Source of the DNA: a bacterium
GTDB taxonomy: Bacteria > CLD3 > SB21
NCBI GenBank assembly: GCA_019695335.1
Contig: JAIBAF010000007.1
Coordinates: forward strand, 1 to 64,000
Reading direction: 5' to 3'
Length of the DNA: 64,000 nucleotides
Within the stretch, counting starts at the first letter, position 1. Each line of letters opens with the position of its first letter. Position numbers and translations under genes: made by a program. The notes beneath the pieces are model-generated. The model was not told the DNA's origin, made no database searches, and worked only from the letters and a program-made list of their open reading frames with translations. Shown one piece after another: positions 8,782 to 16,163 of this stretch.

Positions 8782-9357
8782 TTAAATAAGTTTTGATGTG
8801 AATGAATACGAAATATTCTGAAGAAGGACTTGAATGCGCTCCGGTTCTTTGGGTGCCAGCTGTGATAATTCTTTTCCGACGCGTATCAGAAAATTATGCG
8901 GATCGGGATAGATGGACGCTAAACGTCTGACAATCGTTGCGATCAAAGTATCGACTGGTGCCTGGCACGTATTCTCAAAAATGATTTTAATAAAATTGGT
9001 CTCGACCGTGAAAGGATACCAGTCTTCTTCCGAGCACACCCACGCCGGTGATTTTTTGGTCGGTACGTGATCATGAGCAAGTGGCTGGGGCAATTCGTCC
9101 GGATGTTTCTTGGATCGTGAACCGATCAACAGAATTTGTAATTCCGTATGAAAAGTAAAAGGCCGATTACCGGGAGTTTCCGCATTGCGTACAATCGCAT
9201 TACAGATAAAACCGTAAATCCAGCCGATGCCGTCATCAATTTTTACAAGACTTCCGAAAACCGGCGGCGGAATGTGCAACCGTGTATCAAATAACACCAG
9301 CGCCCGCCCGGGAGCGCTGTCCACAACATGTCCGAATGCGAGTTTGGAATGCATCAT
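8782..9357 (-). CDS. Conserved-looking protein of unknown function, possible HAS-barrel-like N-terminus
   Basis: I do not recognise this 191-aa protein with confidence. It has no signal peptide and no membrane helix. The N-terminal 60 or so residues look like a small beta-barrel: HVVDSAPGRALVLFD, then VFGSLVKID, then GWIYGFICNA. This resembles the HAS-barrel found at the front of HerA-like ATPases, but no ATPase follows here. The C-terminal half is helical, with an IYPDPHNFLIRVGKELSQL segment. The gene starts with two adjacent ATGs (9357 and 9354), 1 nt after the flavoprotein stop, and ends 2 nt before the PNP gene, so it is firmly inside an operon. Function is unassigned. Confidence 0.7.
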   Translation of the reverse strand: MMHSKLAFGHVVDSAPGRALVLFDTRLHIPPPVFGSLVKIDDGIGWIYGFICNAIVRNAETPGNRPFTFHTELQILLIGSRSKKHPDELPQPLAHDHVPTKKSPAWVCSEEDWYPFTVETNFIKIIFENTCQAPVDTLIATIVRRLASIYPDPHNFLIRVGKELSQLAPKEPERIQVLLQNISYSFTSKLI

Positions 9358-9358
9358 A

Positions 9359-10540
9359 TCACGTAAAAAGTTTGATCACGTCAAAAATAAGTTTGGGTTT
9401 TGCTTTCAGGGCAGCTTTGAAAATTCGCATCAGGCTGCGGTCTTGCATCGGGATTTTCAATACTTCCACGGCCAGTTTATTGAACTGATCATCGGTAAAA
9501 TCAAAAACAGCTTCTTTGATACGGTAAAAACGTTCGTGATCTTTGCCTATTGTCGAATGCCATTCGCGATCGTATTCATATAATCGTTTAGCTGAGAAAT
9601 CACGTTCGCGGGATGCTTGACCCGCCGTTTTACCCGCCAGCATTCCGGCGTACATGCCGGAAACGATGCCGCCACCCGAAATCGGATTGACCTGATGCGC
9701 GGCATCACCAACGAGCATAAAACCATCGCCGGAGATTTTTTTACGCGTCATGGCACAGGGTACGCCGCCGCACAACGTCGATAAAATCGGTTTGCCTGGA
9801 AACCGTTCCTCCACAAAATCTTTCAGAAAACTCAGCGCCGAGCGTTTGCCGGAATAATCGCCCGAAATGCCGATGCCGACGTTGGCTGTGCGGTCCCCCT
9901 TCGGAAAAACCCAAATGTAACCGCCCGGAACTCTCTTCGTTGAAAAAATGAATTCGCAAGTGTCCTGATCGATGTTAAGATCGGCCATGGTAAATTGCGC
10001 GCACGATTCCATGTCAATCATTTTGGTAAATGTGTTATAACCCGCCCATCGCCCGATACGCGATTCGACGCCATCCGCGCCTACAACAATTCCGCTGCGA
10101 ACATCGATATCAACGCCCATATGTTTGACTTTGACACCGATCACTTTACCGTTATCATCTTTCAGAAGTCCCGTGACATATGCTTTTGTGACGACTTCCG
10201 TTCCTTCTTTGGCAGCCATGTTGGCCAGTTCGTAATCGAAGACGCGTCGATCGAGACAATACCCGCTGTCTCCCCAACGCGCATCCACAGCCGTTCCGTT
10301 CGGTGCCACAAGGCGAAATCCCGTGATCGTTGCAGCGATCCATTTGGGATCGACGTAATCGAGCACCCGCAAAATGCCTTTGGCACCCACACCTTCAGCG
10401 CATCGCACCGGCACTCCTACTTCACGGTCTTTTTCAAGCAGCAGCACGCGCGCTCCGTTTTTGGCCGCATACCGGGCCATAGTGCTACCGGAGGGTCCTG
10501 CACCTACTACAACCACATCATAGTGATCTTTACTAATCAT
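9359..10540 (-). CDS. Geranylgeranyl reductase family FAD-dependent oxidoreductase
   Basis: This 393-aa flavoprotein has an N-terminal Rossmann dinucleotide-binding site (VVVVGAGPSGSTMARYAA, residues 9-26) followed by LLLEKDREVGVPVRCAEG, the motif typical of the geranylgeranyl reductase family. A second FAD motif, GDGFMLVGDAAHQVNPISG, lies near 270-288, followed by GGGIVSGMYAG. Family members saturate double bonds of isoprenoid chains on lipids, quinones or chlorophyll. The substrate here is unknown, and menaquinone or polyprenol side chains are plausible in a non-phototroph. AGGA lies upstream of the ATG. It lies 17 nt downstream of recR. Confidence 0.88.
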   Translation of the reverse strand: MISKDHYDVVVVGAGPSGSTMARYAAKNGARVLLLEKDREVGVPVRCAEGVGAKGILRVLDYVDPKWIAATITGFRLVAPNGTAVDARWGDSGYCLDRRVFDYELANMAAKEGTEVVTKAYVTGLLKDDNGKVIGVKVKHMGVDIDVRSGIVVGADGVESRIGRWAGYNTFTKMIDMESCAQFTMADLNIDQDTCEFIFSTKRVPGGYIWVFPKGDRTANVGIGISGDYSGKRSALSFLKDFVEERFPGKPILSTLCGGVPCAMTRKKISGDGFMLVGDAAHQVNPISGGGIVSGMYAGMLAGKTAGQASRERDFSAKRLYEYDREWHSTIGKDHERFYRIKEAVFDFTDDQFNKLAVEVLKIPMQDRSLMRIFKAALKAKPKLIFDVIKLFT

Positions 10541-10557
10541 TAATGATCCTGATTTAA

Positions 10558-11154
10558 TTACAGATTAACGCGGCCTTCCAAAGCACGCGTCAATGTCGTC
10601 ATATCGGCAAATTCAAGATCGCTGCCAATGGGAATTCCACGGGCTATCCGCGTCACCTTCACCGGATAATTTTTTAATTTTTCGGCAATAAACATCACGG
10701 TCGCGTCGCCTTGTACGTTCGGATTGATGGCCAGAATAATTTCTTTAACATCCGCGGTCAATCGCGGTAAAATTTCCGCAATACGAAGATCACCGGGTCC
10801 AATACCATCGAGCGGGTTAAGTAATCCGCCTAAAACATGATACAGGCCGCGAAATTGTTCCGTACGTTCGATGGCCAGTACATCATTCGCTTCTTCAACC
10901 ACACAAATCACATGACGATCGCGGCGCGGATGCGTACAGATGGAACACGGATCCGTTTCTGTGATATTAAAACAAACCGAACAGCGCCCGATTTTATCTT
11001 TAATATCGATCAGTGCCTGGGACAAACTCAACACTTCTTCCTTCGGTTGCTTCAAAAGGTGAAAAGCAAGACGTTGAGCGGTTTTCCGTCCGATGCTGGG
11101 CAGTTTGGATAATTCGTGGATCAATTTTTCAAGCGCTTGCGACGTGTATTGCAT
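10558..11154 (-). CDS. recR: Recombination mediator protein RecR
   Basis: RecR works with RecO (and RecF) to load RecA on SSB-coated single-stranded DNA. The 198 aa equal the family length. The N-terminal helix-hairpin-helix is seen as KLPSIGRKTAQRLAFHLL. The four zinc-ligand cysteines follow in CSVCFN and CSICTHPRRD. The Toprim domain begins ICVVEEANDVLAIE, and RIARGIPIGSDLEFAD is near the C-terminus. The start ATG is 3 nt after the ybaB stop. The order dnaX-ybaB-recR is a widely conserved bacterial operon, which strengthens all three calls. Confidence 0.97.
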   Translation of the reverse strand: MQYTSQALEKLIHELSKLPSIGRKTAQRLAFHLLKQPKEEVLSLSQALIDIKDKIGRCSVCFNITETDPCSICTHPRRDRHVICVVEEANDVLAIERTEQFRGLYHVLGGLLNPLDGIGPGDLRIAEILPRLTADVKEIILAINPNVQGDATVMFIAEKLKNYPVKVTRIARGIPIGSDLEFADMTTLTRALEGRVNL

Positions 11155-11157
11155 GAC

Positions 11158-11478
11158 TTATTTGAGCTTCATGCCCGGCAGGATGCCGCCGGTTACTTTA
11201 TTCATTTCCTGGTTGGCCATATCTTCAGCTTTGTGCAGAGCATTGTTAACGGCGGATAATACCAAATCTTCAAGCATGGTAACATCATCGGGATTAACCA
11301 CGTCTTTTTCGATGTGAATGGATTTGATTTTGGCATTGCCGGTTGCAACCACGGTGACGGCGCCGCCGCCGGAAGAACCCTCCACCGTGACGTTTTCCAA
11401 TTCCGCCTGCTGTTTTTCAAATTGTTTTTGCATTTTTTCAGCCTCTTTCATGAGGCTTTTCATATCCAAACCCTTCAT
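11158..11478 (-). CDS. YbaB/EbfC family nucleoid-associated protein
   Basis: This small DNA-binding protein of 106 aa forms dimers and coats DNA in other bacteria. It has the family pattern: an N-terminal coiled helix (MKSLMKEAEKMQKQFEK), a glycine-rich strand (EGSSGGGAVTVVATGN) and a C-terminal helix ending MNKVTGGILPGMK. The ATG at 11478 is preferred because AAAGGG lies 5 nt upstream. The frame is open to an upstream start near 11541, but that extension is not family-like. The gene lies between dnaX and recR, as in many bacteria, and may help recombination or replication-fork processing. Confidence 0.94.
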   Translation of the reverse strand: MKGLDMKSLMKEAEKMQKQFEKQQAELENVTVEGSSGGGAVTVVATGNAKIKSIHIEKDVVNPDDVTMLEDLVLSAVNNALHKAEDMANQEMNKVTGGILPGMKLK

Positions 11479-11549
11479 AGATACCCTTTCTGAATACGCT
11501 AAGATATTGATATTCGAATTAGTTTCAAGCTTTTTGTCCAATCCGGCAA

Positions 11550-13340
11550 TCAGTTTTTCTTAAAGTCGACATTGACCAACTCGCCGTCAAGCATTTCAAT
11601 GACTTTTTTTAAAGGATTTTGTTGTTCCAATTCGCGTAAATATGTAAAAATCTGGCTTTGTTCTTCCGGAGACACAGTGGTTGAAATTTTCGGTAAACGT
11701 TCTTCAGCCTGTTCACCATCGATGGTCGGATAATGGTTGAACAGCGAATCCTGCGTTTCTTGTGGCGCCGCGATCCGTAAATCGATAGGCGTTAATTCAA
11801 GATCGCATTTAACTCGGATTTTTTTCCCAATGAAACCCTGCAGCACTTGCGTCAGATAATCTTTCTCTTTATTGATAATTTCAGCATGAAAGTCATGCAA
11901 TTCATCATTCTTGAAGCCTATGAGGAGCGTGTCATTGACAATATCGTGCGGAAATGTTTCTTCTAAAATAGCGCCAACCCGTATTTTTTCGGTTTTGACG
12001 CGTGAGACAATTTCATTCCATCGGGATTCGATATCGGTTATAGCAATGGAAGTTTTTTGAACTTCGGACGAGGAATTCGGATGATTGGTCTTCTGTTGTA
12101 CAGGCAAAACAGGCGGGGTTGCGGCAACAATATTCGTATTTTCGTTCAGTTTATCATTTTTTTTTTCTGGTTCACTGACGGAAGGTGAACCAGTCTTGGC
12201 GCCGTTTTCGATGCGATCCAGACGCTGTAGTAACTCTCCAAGCTGGACGCTGCTATCCATGTGAAGTAACTTCATGAGCGCCAATTCGAATACGAATTTC
12301 TGTTTTACGCTCCATTTTATCTTTTGAATGGTATCGGAAACTAAGTTCATCATGCGCATCAGATCGGTTTCGCTGAAATGCCGGCCTTGTTGGAAATATT
12401 TTTCCTGGTATGCTTCAAAAACTTCGGTCAGCGACTGGCGTCCGCATGTTTTGGCAACGAGCACGTTACGCAGATGCTCGAGAAATCCGTGAAGAAATTC
12501 CGTAATATCCCAGCCGGAATCCAATACTTTGGCGACAAATTCGAACATGTTTTTGACGTCGCGCTGACGAATGACGTCGATCAGTTCAAAATACATCTGC
12601 TGATTGATCAATCCGAGCGCCTGGCGCACCTGATCGACCGACACATTCATTCCACAAAATGAAATTACCTGGTCCAGCAGCGTCATCGCATCGCGCATAC
12701 CGCCATCCGCCATCTGTGAAATGGAAAAGAGTGATTCATCATCGACGGTGATCCCCTCTTCCTTACAGATATAACGCATCCGATCGACCATCTTGGCCGT
12801 TGGAACGCGTTTGAAGTCGAACCGTTGGCAACGCGAAAGAATCGTCGGCAAAACTTTATGCGGTTCCGTCGTTGCAAAAATAAAAATCACGCGCTCGGGA
12901 GGTTCTTCGAGCGTTTTCAGGAGCGCATTGAATGCGTCCTTTGTGATCATATGAAATTCGTCAATGATGTAAATTTTATGGCCGCCGCGCATGGGCATGA
13001 ACCGGACTGTATCGCGCAAATTGCGTATTTCGTCGATGCCGCGATTCGACGCGCCGTCGATTTCCAAAACGTCCAGACTTCGTCCGGAAGTAATTTCCTG
13101 GCAACTCACACATTGATTACATGGCGTGGGAGTCGGCCCTCCATTTTCACAATTGATGGCTTTCGCCAAAATGCGGGCTGACGTCGTTTTCCCGACTCCG
13201 CGAGGCCCGGAAAATATGTATGCATGCGCCAAACGATTCGTAGCAATGGCATTTTTTAAGGTAGTAGTGACATGCTCTTGTCCTACAACATCTTCGAAAA
13301 CCATCGGGCGCCATTTACGGGCAATGACTAGGTATGACAT
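11550..13340 (-). CDS. dnaX: DNA polymerase III subunit gamma/tau
   Basis: This is the clamp-loader ATPase, 596 aa in the full-length (tau-like) form. The AAA+ core has Walker A GPRGVGKT at 45-52, the zinc module cysteines 64, 74, 77 and 80, Walker B near 123-131 (IYIIDEFHM) and sensor 1 around FIFATTEPHKVLPTILSRC. The clamp-loader collar continues to about residue 375, followed by a low-complexity linker. In that linker the codons for Glu392-Lys-Lys-Asn395 form a run of ten A residues (12157-12166 on the plus strand). Gaining one A gives an immediate TGA and losing one gives TGA three codons later, so a roughly 395-aa gamma product is likely. The C-terminal tau region is divergent. Confidence 0.97.
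   Translation of the reverse strand: MSYLVIARKWRPMVFEDVVGQEHVTTTLKNAIATNRLAHAYIFSGPRGVGKTTSARILAKAINCENGGPTPTPCNQCVSCQEITSGRSLDVLEIDGASNRGIDEIRNLRDTVRFMPMRGGHKIYIIDEFHMITKDAFNALLKTLEEPPERVIFIFATTEPHKVLPTILSRCQRFDFKRVPTAKMVDRMRYICKEEGITVDDESLFSISQMADGGMRDAMTLLDQVISFCGMNVSVDQVRQALGLINQQMYFELIDVIRQRDVKNMFEFVAKVLDSGWDITEFLHGFLEHLRNVLVAKTCGRQSLTEVFEAYQEKYFQQGRHFSETDLMRMMNLVSDTIQKIKWSVKQKFVFELALMKLLHMDSSVQLGELLQRLDRIENGAKTGSPSVSEPEKKNDKLNENTNIVAATPPVLPVQQKTNHPNSSSEVQKTSIAITDIESRWNEIVSRVKTEKIRVGAILEETFPHDIVNDTLLIGFKNDELHDFHAEIINKEKDYLTQVLQGFIGKKIRVKCDLELTPIDLRIAAPQETQDSLFNHYPTIDGEQAEERLPKISTTVSPEEQSQIFTYLRELEQQNPLKKVIEMLDGELVNVDFKKN
12157..12166 (-). promoter_or_regulatory. A10 slippage site inside dnaX (candidate gamma/tau switch)
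   Basis: On the coding (minus) strand the sequence is G, ten A, then TGATAAACTGA. In frame it reads Glu-Lys-Lys-Asn-Asp. One added A, or a -1 ribosomal shift, gives Glu-Lys-Lys-Lys-stop. One lost A gives Met-Ile-Asn-stop. The tract lies just after the clamp-loader core, as in Thermus dnaX, where an A9 run causes transcriptional slippage. I saw no strong downstream stem-loop, which favours polymerase slippage over ribosomal frameshifting. Slippage itself is inferred. Confidence 0.6.
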
Positions 13341-13380
13341 AAAAACTCTAAAACCGGTAAAAATTCGATTTTAAAATAAA

Positions 13381-13476
13381 GCCCAAGCTGGTTACGGCAC
13401 ATCCAAGGTAAAGCTTACCGTTGCTTCCTTCCGGACCTGGCGGGGTTCACTGCCTCAAATTGCGTAAGGCTCGGGC
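13381..13476 (-). ncRNA. ffs: Bacterial small signal recognition particle RNA (4.5S type)
   Basis: Read on the minus strand, the RNA begins GCCCGAGCC and ends CAGCUUGGGC, and these ends pair in a terminal helix. In the middle lies the nearly invariant SRP domain IV sequence CCAGGUCCGGAAGGAAGCA with its GGAA tetraloop, which binds the Ffh M domain. At about 96 nt it is the short form without an Alu domain. It directs membrane-protein translation together with Ffh and FtsY. The gene sits 40 nt upstream of dnaX on the same strand, the same SRP RNA-dnaX-ybaB-recR order found in Bacillus and others. The ends are estimated from pairing. Confidence 0.95.
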
Positions 13477-13527
13477 ATAATTTATTTCTGAAAAATTCTA
13501 AAAACAATGTTTCAAAAATTGCGGCTT

Positions 13528-13556
13528 AAAATAACCATTCACCCCCAAAATGTCAA
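13528..13556 (-). promoter_or_regulatory. Predicted sigma-70-type promoter for SRP RNA and dnaX operon
   Basis: On the minus strand there is a perfect -35 hexamer TTGACA, a 17-nt spacer and a TATTTT -10 (4 of 6 consensus). Transcription would start near 13521, about 45 nt before the mature SRP RNA 5' end, which would then need 5' processing. The -35 box abuts the weak terminator hairpin of the upstream thioesterase gene. This is pattern-based only. Confidence 0.45.
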
Positions 13557-13558
13557 TT

Positions 13559-13577
13559 AAAATCACGGCGTGATTTT
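13559..13577 (-). terminator. Weak hairpin after the thioesterase gene
   Basis: The inverted repeat AAAATCA-CGGCG-TGATTTT directly abuts the thioesterase stop codon. On the minus strand it is followed by only a broken T-run (TTTTAATT), so it is at best a weak terminator. It would separate the thioesterase message from the SRP RNA promoter just downstream. Confidence 0.4.
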
Positions 13578-14075
13578 TTACTTTTCCCATCGCGTTGTAA
13601 CCGGATGAACCGGAGGTTCCGGTACGTCGTTGACAGCAAGTTTGGCCACTTCCTGCGGCGCAATTCGTCCTCCTTTTCCTAAGAATAACGCCCGCAATTC
13701 AGCCCTTGCACATACTTTTCCGTCTCGTTCAAAACGCTGTTCAATGTAGAACCATTTTTCGTCCCATGTTAATAGTTGGGTCACGATGTCAAATGATTGA
13801 AACGGGTCAATCGATTTTAGAAATTGAATATCGACCGCTCCGACAACCGGAAACCATTTCTTTTTGGGTAATTGCCATAATATTTTTAATTCGGACATAA
13901 AATGCGTGCGTCCCAAATCCATCAGCGTCAGGTAACGACCGTTATTCATATGCATATTGACATCCAGGTCGTTGGGCCAGCAACGAAAACGAACTTTGCT
14001 TGAATCAAAAATACCAATTTGCTTAACAAAGAGCGATTTAATAAAAATCCGAATCATTCTAAACCATAGGTTCAT
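13578..14075 (-). CDS. Hotdog-fold acyl-CoA thioesterase (4HBT/THEM6-like)
   Basis: This 165-aa protein has the hotdog-fold thioesterase pattern of the 4-hydroxybenzoyl-CoA thioesterase group. The core motif is WPNDLDVNMHMNNGRYLTLM (about 33-52), with the central helix and candidate catalytic Asp and His/Asn, followed by LKSIDPFQSFDIVTQL and WFYIEQRFERDGKVCA strands. The first 20 residues are hydrophobic-basic and may be a membrane-proximal helix, as in THEM6-type proteins. The likely reaction is hydrolysis of a fatty or aromatic acyl-CoA; the substrate is unknown. GGAG precedes the ATG at 14075. It is a single gene between the H1-tailed protein gene and the SRP RNA. Confidence 0.87.
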   Translation of the reverse strand: MNLWFRMIRIFIKSLFVKQIGIFDSSKVRFRCWPNDLDVNMHMNNGRYLTLMDLGRTHFMSELKILWQLPKKKWFPVVGAVDIQFLKSIDPFQSFDIVTQLLTWDEKWFYIEQRFERDGKVCARAELRALFLGKGGRIAPQEVAKLAVNDVPEPPVHPVTTRWEK

Positions 14076-14150
14076 GGATACTCCAAATGTTAAATCAATC
14101 AGAAGCCGTTTGTCAAGAAGTGATTAAGCCATTGAAAAAGAAAAATCATA

Positions 14151-14180
14151 AAAAAACCAGCGAAGTACACCTTCGCTGGT
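14151..14180 (-). terminator. Rho-independent terminator after the H1-tailed YbjN-like gene
   Basis: A perfect 10-bp stem, ACCAGCGAAG and CTTCGCTGGT, with a 5-nt loop (TACAC) spans 14156-14180. On the minus strand it is followed by a run of T (the A run at 14151-14155 on the plus strand). It lies about 30 nt past the stop of the 14212-14805 gene. Confidence 0.85.
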
Positions 14181-14211
14181 CGTTATTAAAACCTATTCAT
14201 ATTAACCAATA

Positions 14212-14805
14212 TTACATGATGCCTTGCTTCATTGCTTCGCGTGCCGTCATACCTCCGGCCATCTGTACGATACGTTCATCATAATAATCCGCAATGCGGG
14301 CAACCGATTTGATCGACGCCGTAAATTCATTTTCATCCAAATGAGCGCCGGCTAAAGAATGGCTGAAGATAATCGTTCCGTCAAACGTTAATCCAAAAGC
14401 GCCGAAATGAATGACGGCATTTTCTCTTAACAAAAATTTCATCAGATTGTCGTCGATATTGGCATTTTGTACGACATACGAAAAAGACTCGACCATCACG
14501 TCATCATCATGCCACGGACGAATGACGGTTTGGACGGCTGTAGAGCCTTCAAAAGCAAGGAAGCGGCCGTCTTCATGTTTTTCAAAAGAGCCTTTATATA
14601 TTTTCTTGAGAAAACCTTCGACTTTGTTCTGAACTTTTATCGTTAATTGCTCGGGAGAAAGTTTGGGCGAGCGTGAAGCTTTTGATTTCTTAACCTTTTT
14701 GGCAGATTTGGTCTTTTTCGCCACAACTTTTTTTGCCGCTTTTTTTACTGCTTTTTTCACAGGCTTGGCTTTTTTAACTGCTTTCTTTTTGGTTTTTTTG
14801 GCCAT
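14212..14805 (-). CDS. Lysine-rich histone H1-like tail fused to a YbjN/CesT-like chaperone domain
   Basis: The 197-aa protein has two clearly different parts. Residues 2-48 are almost only Lys, Ala and Val in KKAVKK/KKAAKK-type repeats, like the C-terminal tails of histone H1 and bacterial H1-like proteins, and end in KKSKASRSPKLSP. Residues 50-197 form an alpha/beta domain with KVEGFLKKIYKGSF, GSTAVQTVIRPWHDDDVMV, NLMKFLLRENAVIHFGAFGL and GTIIFSHSLAG. This fits the YbjN/type III chaperone-like fold. The tail should bind nucleic acid or other polyanions, and the second domain may bind peptides. GGAGC lies upstream of the ATG. It is transcribed alone, with its own terminator. Confidence 0.82.
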   Translation of the reverse strand: MAKKTKKKAVKKAKPVKKAVKKAAKKVVAKKTKSAKKVKKSKASRSPKLSPEQLTIKVQNKVEGFLKKIYKGSFEKHEDGRFLAFEGSTAVQTVIRPWHDDDVMVESFSYVVQNANIDDNLMKFLLRENAVIHFGAFGLTFDGTIIFSHSLAGAHLDENEFTASIKSVARIADYYDERIVQMAGGMTAREAMKQGIM

Positions 14806-14930
14806 AACAAAGTGCTCCTGAATTTATCGAATGTACTCCGAACAGTTATGAAGTTATAAATTTGGCAAAAAATATAAGATCTAAATTGATTCTGTGAAGT
14901 TATGCAAATTACAGACTAAAAGTCAAGCAA

Positions 14931-15869
14931 TCATTCGTTTGAAACTGTTTTGTTAGCTTGATTCATGACGTGCCTTATATTGCGGTTAAATCCGGAAAAT
15001 TTGGTTCGCTTAACGGCGCTCTTCTTGAATCGCTTTTGAAATGATTCTGGATTCATCGAAACCAGTTCATCCAAAGGAAGATTAATGTTCTCCATACGCG
15101 GATTAAATGGTTCGACATCTGTTGGTTTCGAAAATTTATTATTCCACGGACAGACGTCCTGACAAATGTCGCAGCCATAAATCCAATTTTGCATTGGCAG
15201 ATCCGGCAGAACTTCACCGTGATGTTCGATAGTGAGATAGGAAATGCAGCGGGCTGAATTCACGACATATGGTTCAGTAATGGCCTGTGTCGGACAAGCG
15301 TCGATACACCGCCGGCACGTACCGCAAAAATCAACCGCCGGCTCATCATATTCCAAAGATTTATTGACGATGATTTCACCGAGAAAAACCCATGAACCCA
15401 TTTCGCGCGTGATGACATTAGAATGTTTCCCCTGCCATCCGATGCCTGCTTTGGCTGCCCAATATTTATCCATGACCGGCGCCGTATCGACACAACATTT
15501 GCCTTCAATCGAAGGATCCATTTCTTGAATCGCATCAAGCAATCGATGCAACTTATTCTTCACAACTTCGTGATAATCATCCCCCCATGCATAGCGGGAA
15601 ATTTTTCCGACCGATAGGTCGTCAGGAATGGGAGTAGACGTATAATAATTTAACGCAACACAAATAATTGAATGAGCTCCAGGAAGTATTACACGAGGAT
15701 CTTCACGTTTATCACGGTTGCGTTCCATCCAACTCATTGTACCGTGATAACCACGTGATAACCACTCTTCAAGTAACGGTACGGTATCAATTTTTTCGGC
15801 AGGGGCGATTCCGACTTTATGAAAACCGATCTTGAGAGCTTTCGACTTGATTTGCTCAGTAAAATTCAT
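14931..15869 (-). CDS. queG: Epoxyqueuosine reductase QueG
   Basis: QueG carries out the last step of queuosine synthesis in tRNA, reducing epoxyqueuosine to queuosine with cobalamin and two 4Fe-4S clusters. The 312 aa fit the short form of the family. Visible motifs are the N-terminal KALKIGFHKVGIAPAE, the active-site region CCVDTAPVMDKYWAAKAGIGW, and the ferredoxin-type cysteines in CGTCRRCIDACP and YGCDICQDVCPWN. No other queuosine genes (queA, tgt) are in the window. It is divergent from the glycan-type cluster that starts at 16164. The need for cobalamin matches the B12-type radical SAM enzyme in that cluster. Confidence 0.95.
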   Translation of the reverse strand: MNFTEQIKSKALKIGFHKVGIAPAEKIDTVPLLEEWLSRGYHGTMSWMERNRDKREDPRVILPGAHSIICVALNYYTSTPIPDDLSVGKISRYAWGDDYHEVVKNKLHRLLDAIQEMDPSIEGKCCVDTAPVMDKYWAAKAGIGWQGKHSNVITREMGSWVFLGEIIVNKSLEYDEPAVDFCGTCRRCIDACPTQAITEPYVVNSARCISYLTIEHHGEVLPDLPMQNWIYGCDICQDVCPWNNKFSKPTDVEPFNPRMENINLPLDELVSMNPESFQKRFKKSAVKRTKFSGFNRNIRHVMNQANKTVSNE

Positions 15870-16163
15870 ACTCTTATGAATGATTCTAAAGAAACATCAA
15901 AGCTTCCTGAATAATTTGTTCTTAAACGATTGACATCCAACCGTCGGAATTATTTTTTTGTAGAACAAAATGGTCAATAACATTACCCAACAGTATAAAT
16001 CATTTATAGATTTGATTCAAGTTAGCTTTATCACCCACATGTTTAGAAAATTCCTATTGTATTCATTTTCATTGTTTAGTATATATCTAATAAATACTGC
16101 ACTTTAGAATTCCTATCGATTTTTTGTGCCTCAATCATATCAAAGTCCAGCTAAGGAAGACGC
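15870..16163. other. AT-rich divergent intergenic region
   Basis: This 294-bp gap is the longest between genes in the window. It separates queG (leftward) from the 16-28 kb cluster (rightward). It is strongly AT-rich and holds no open frame of note. It contains one plausible rightward promoter (16057-16085) and the AAGGAA ribosome site for the first cluster gene at about 16154. I saw no inverted repeats long enough to call an operator. Confidence 0.7.
16057..16085 (+). promoter_or_regulatory. Predicted promoter of the 16-28 kb cluster
   Basis: TTGTAT (4 of 6 to the -35 consensus), a 17-nt spacer and TATATA (4 of 6 to the -10 consensus) lie about 80 nt upstream of the first ATG. This is the best-spaced pair in the gap. 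In AT-rich DNA such matches arise easily, so confidence is low. Confidence 0.35.
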
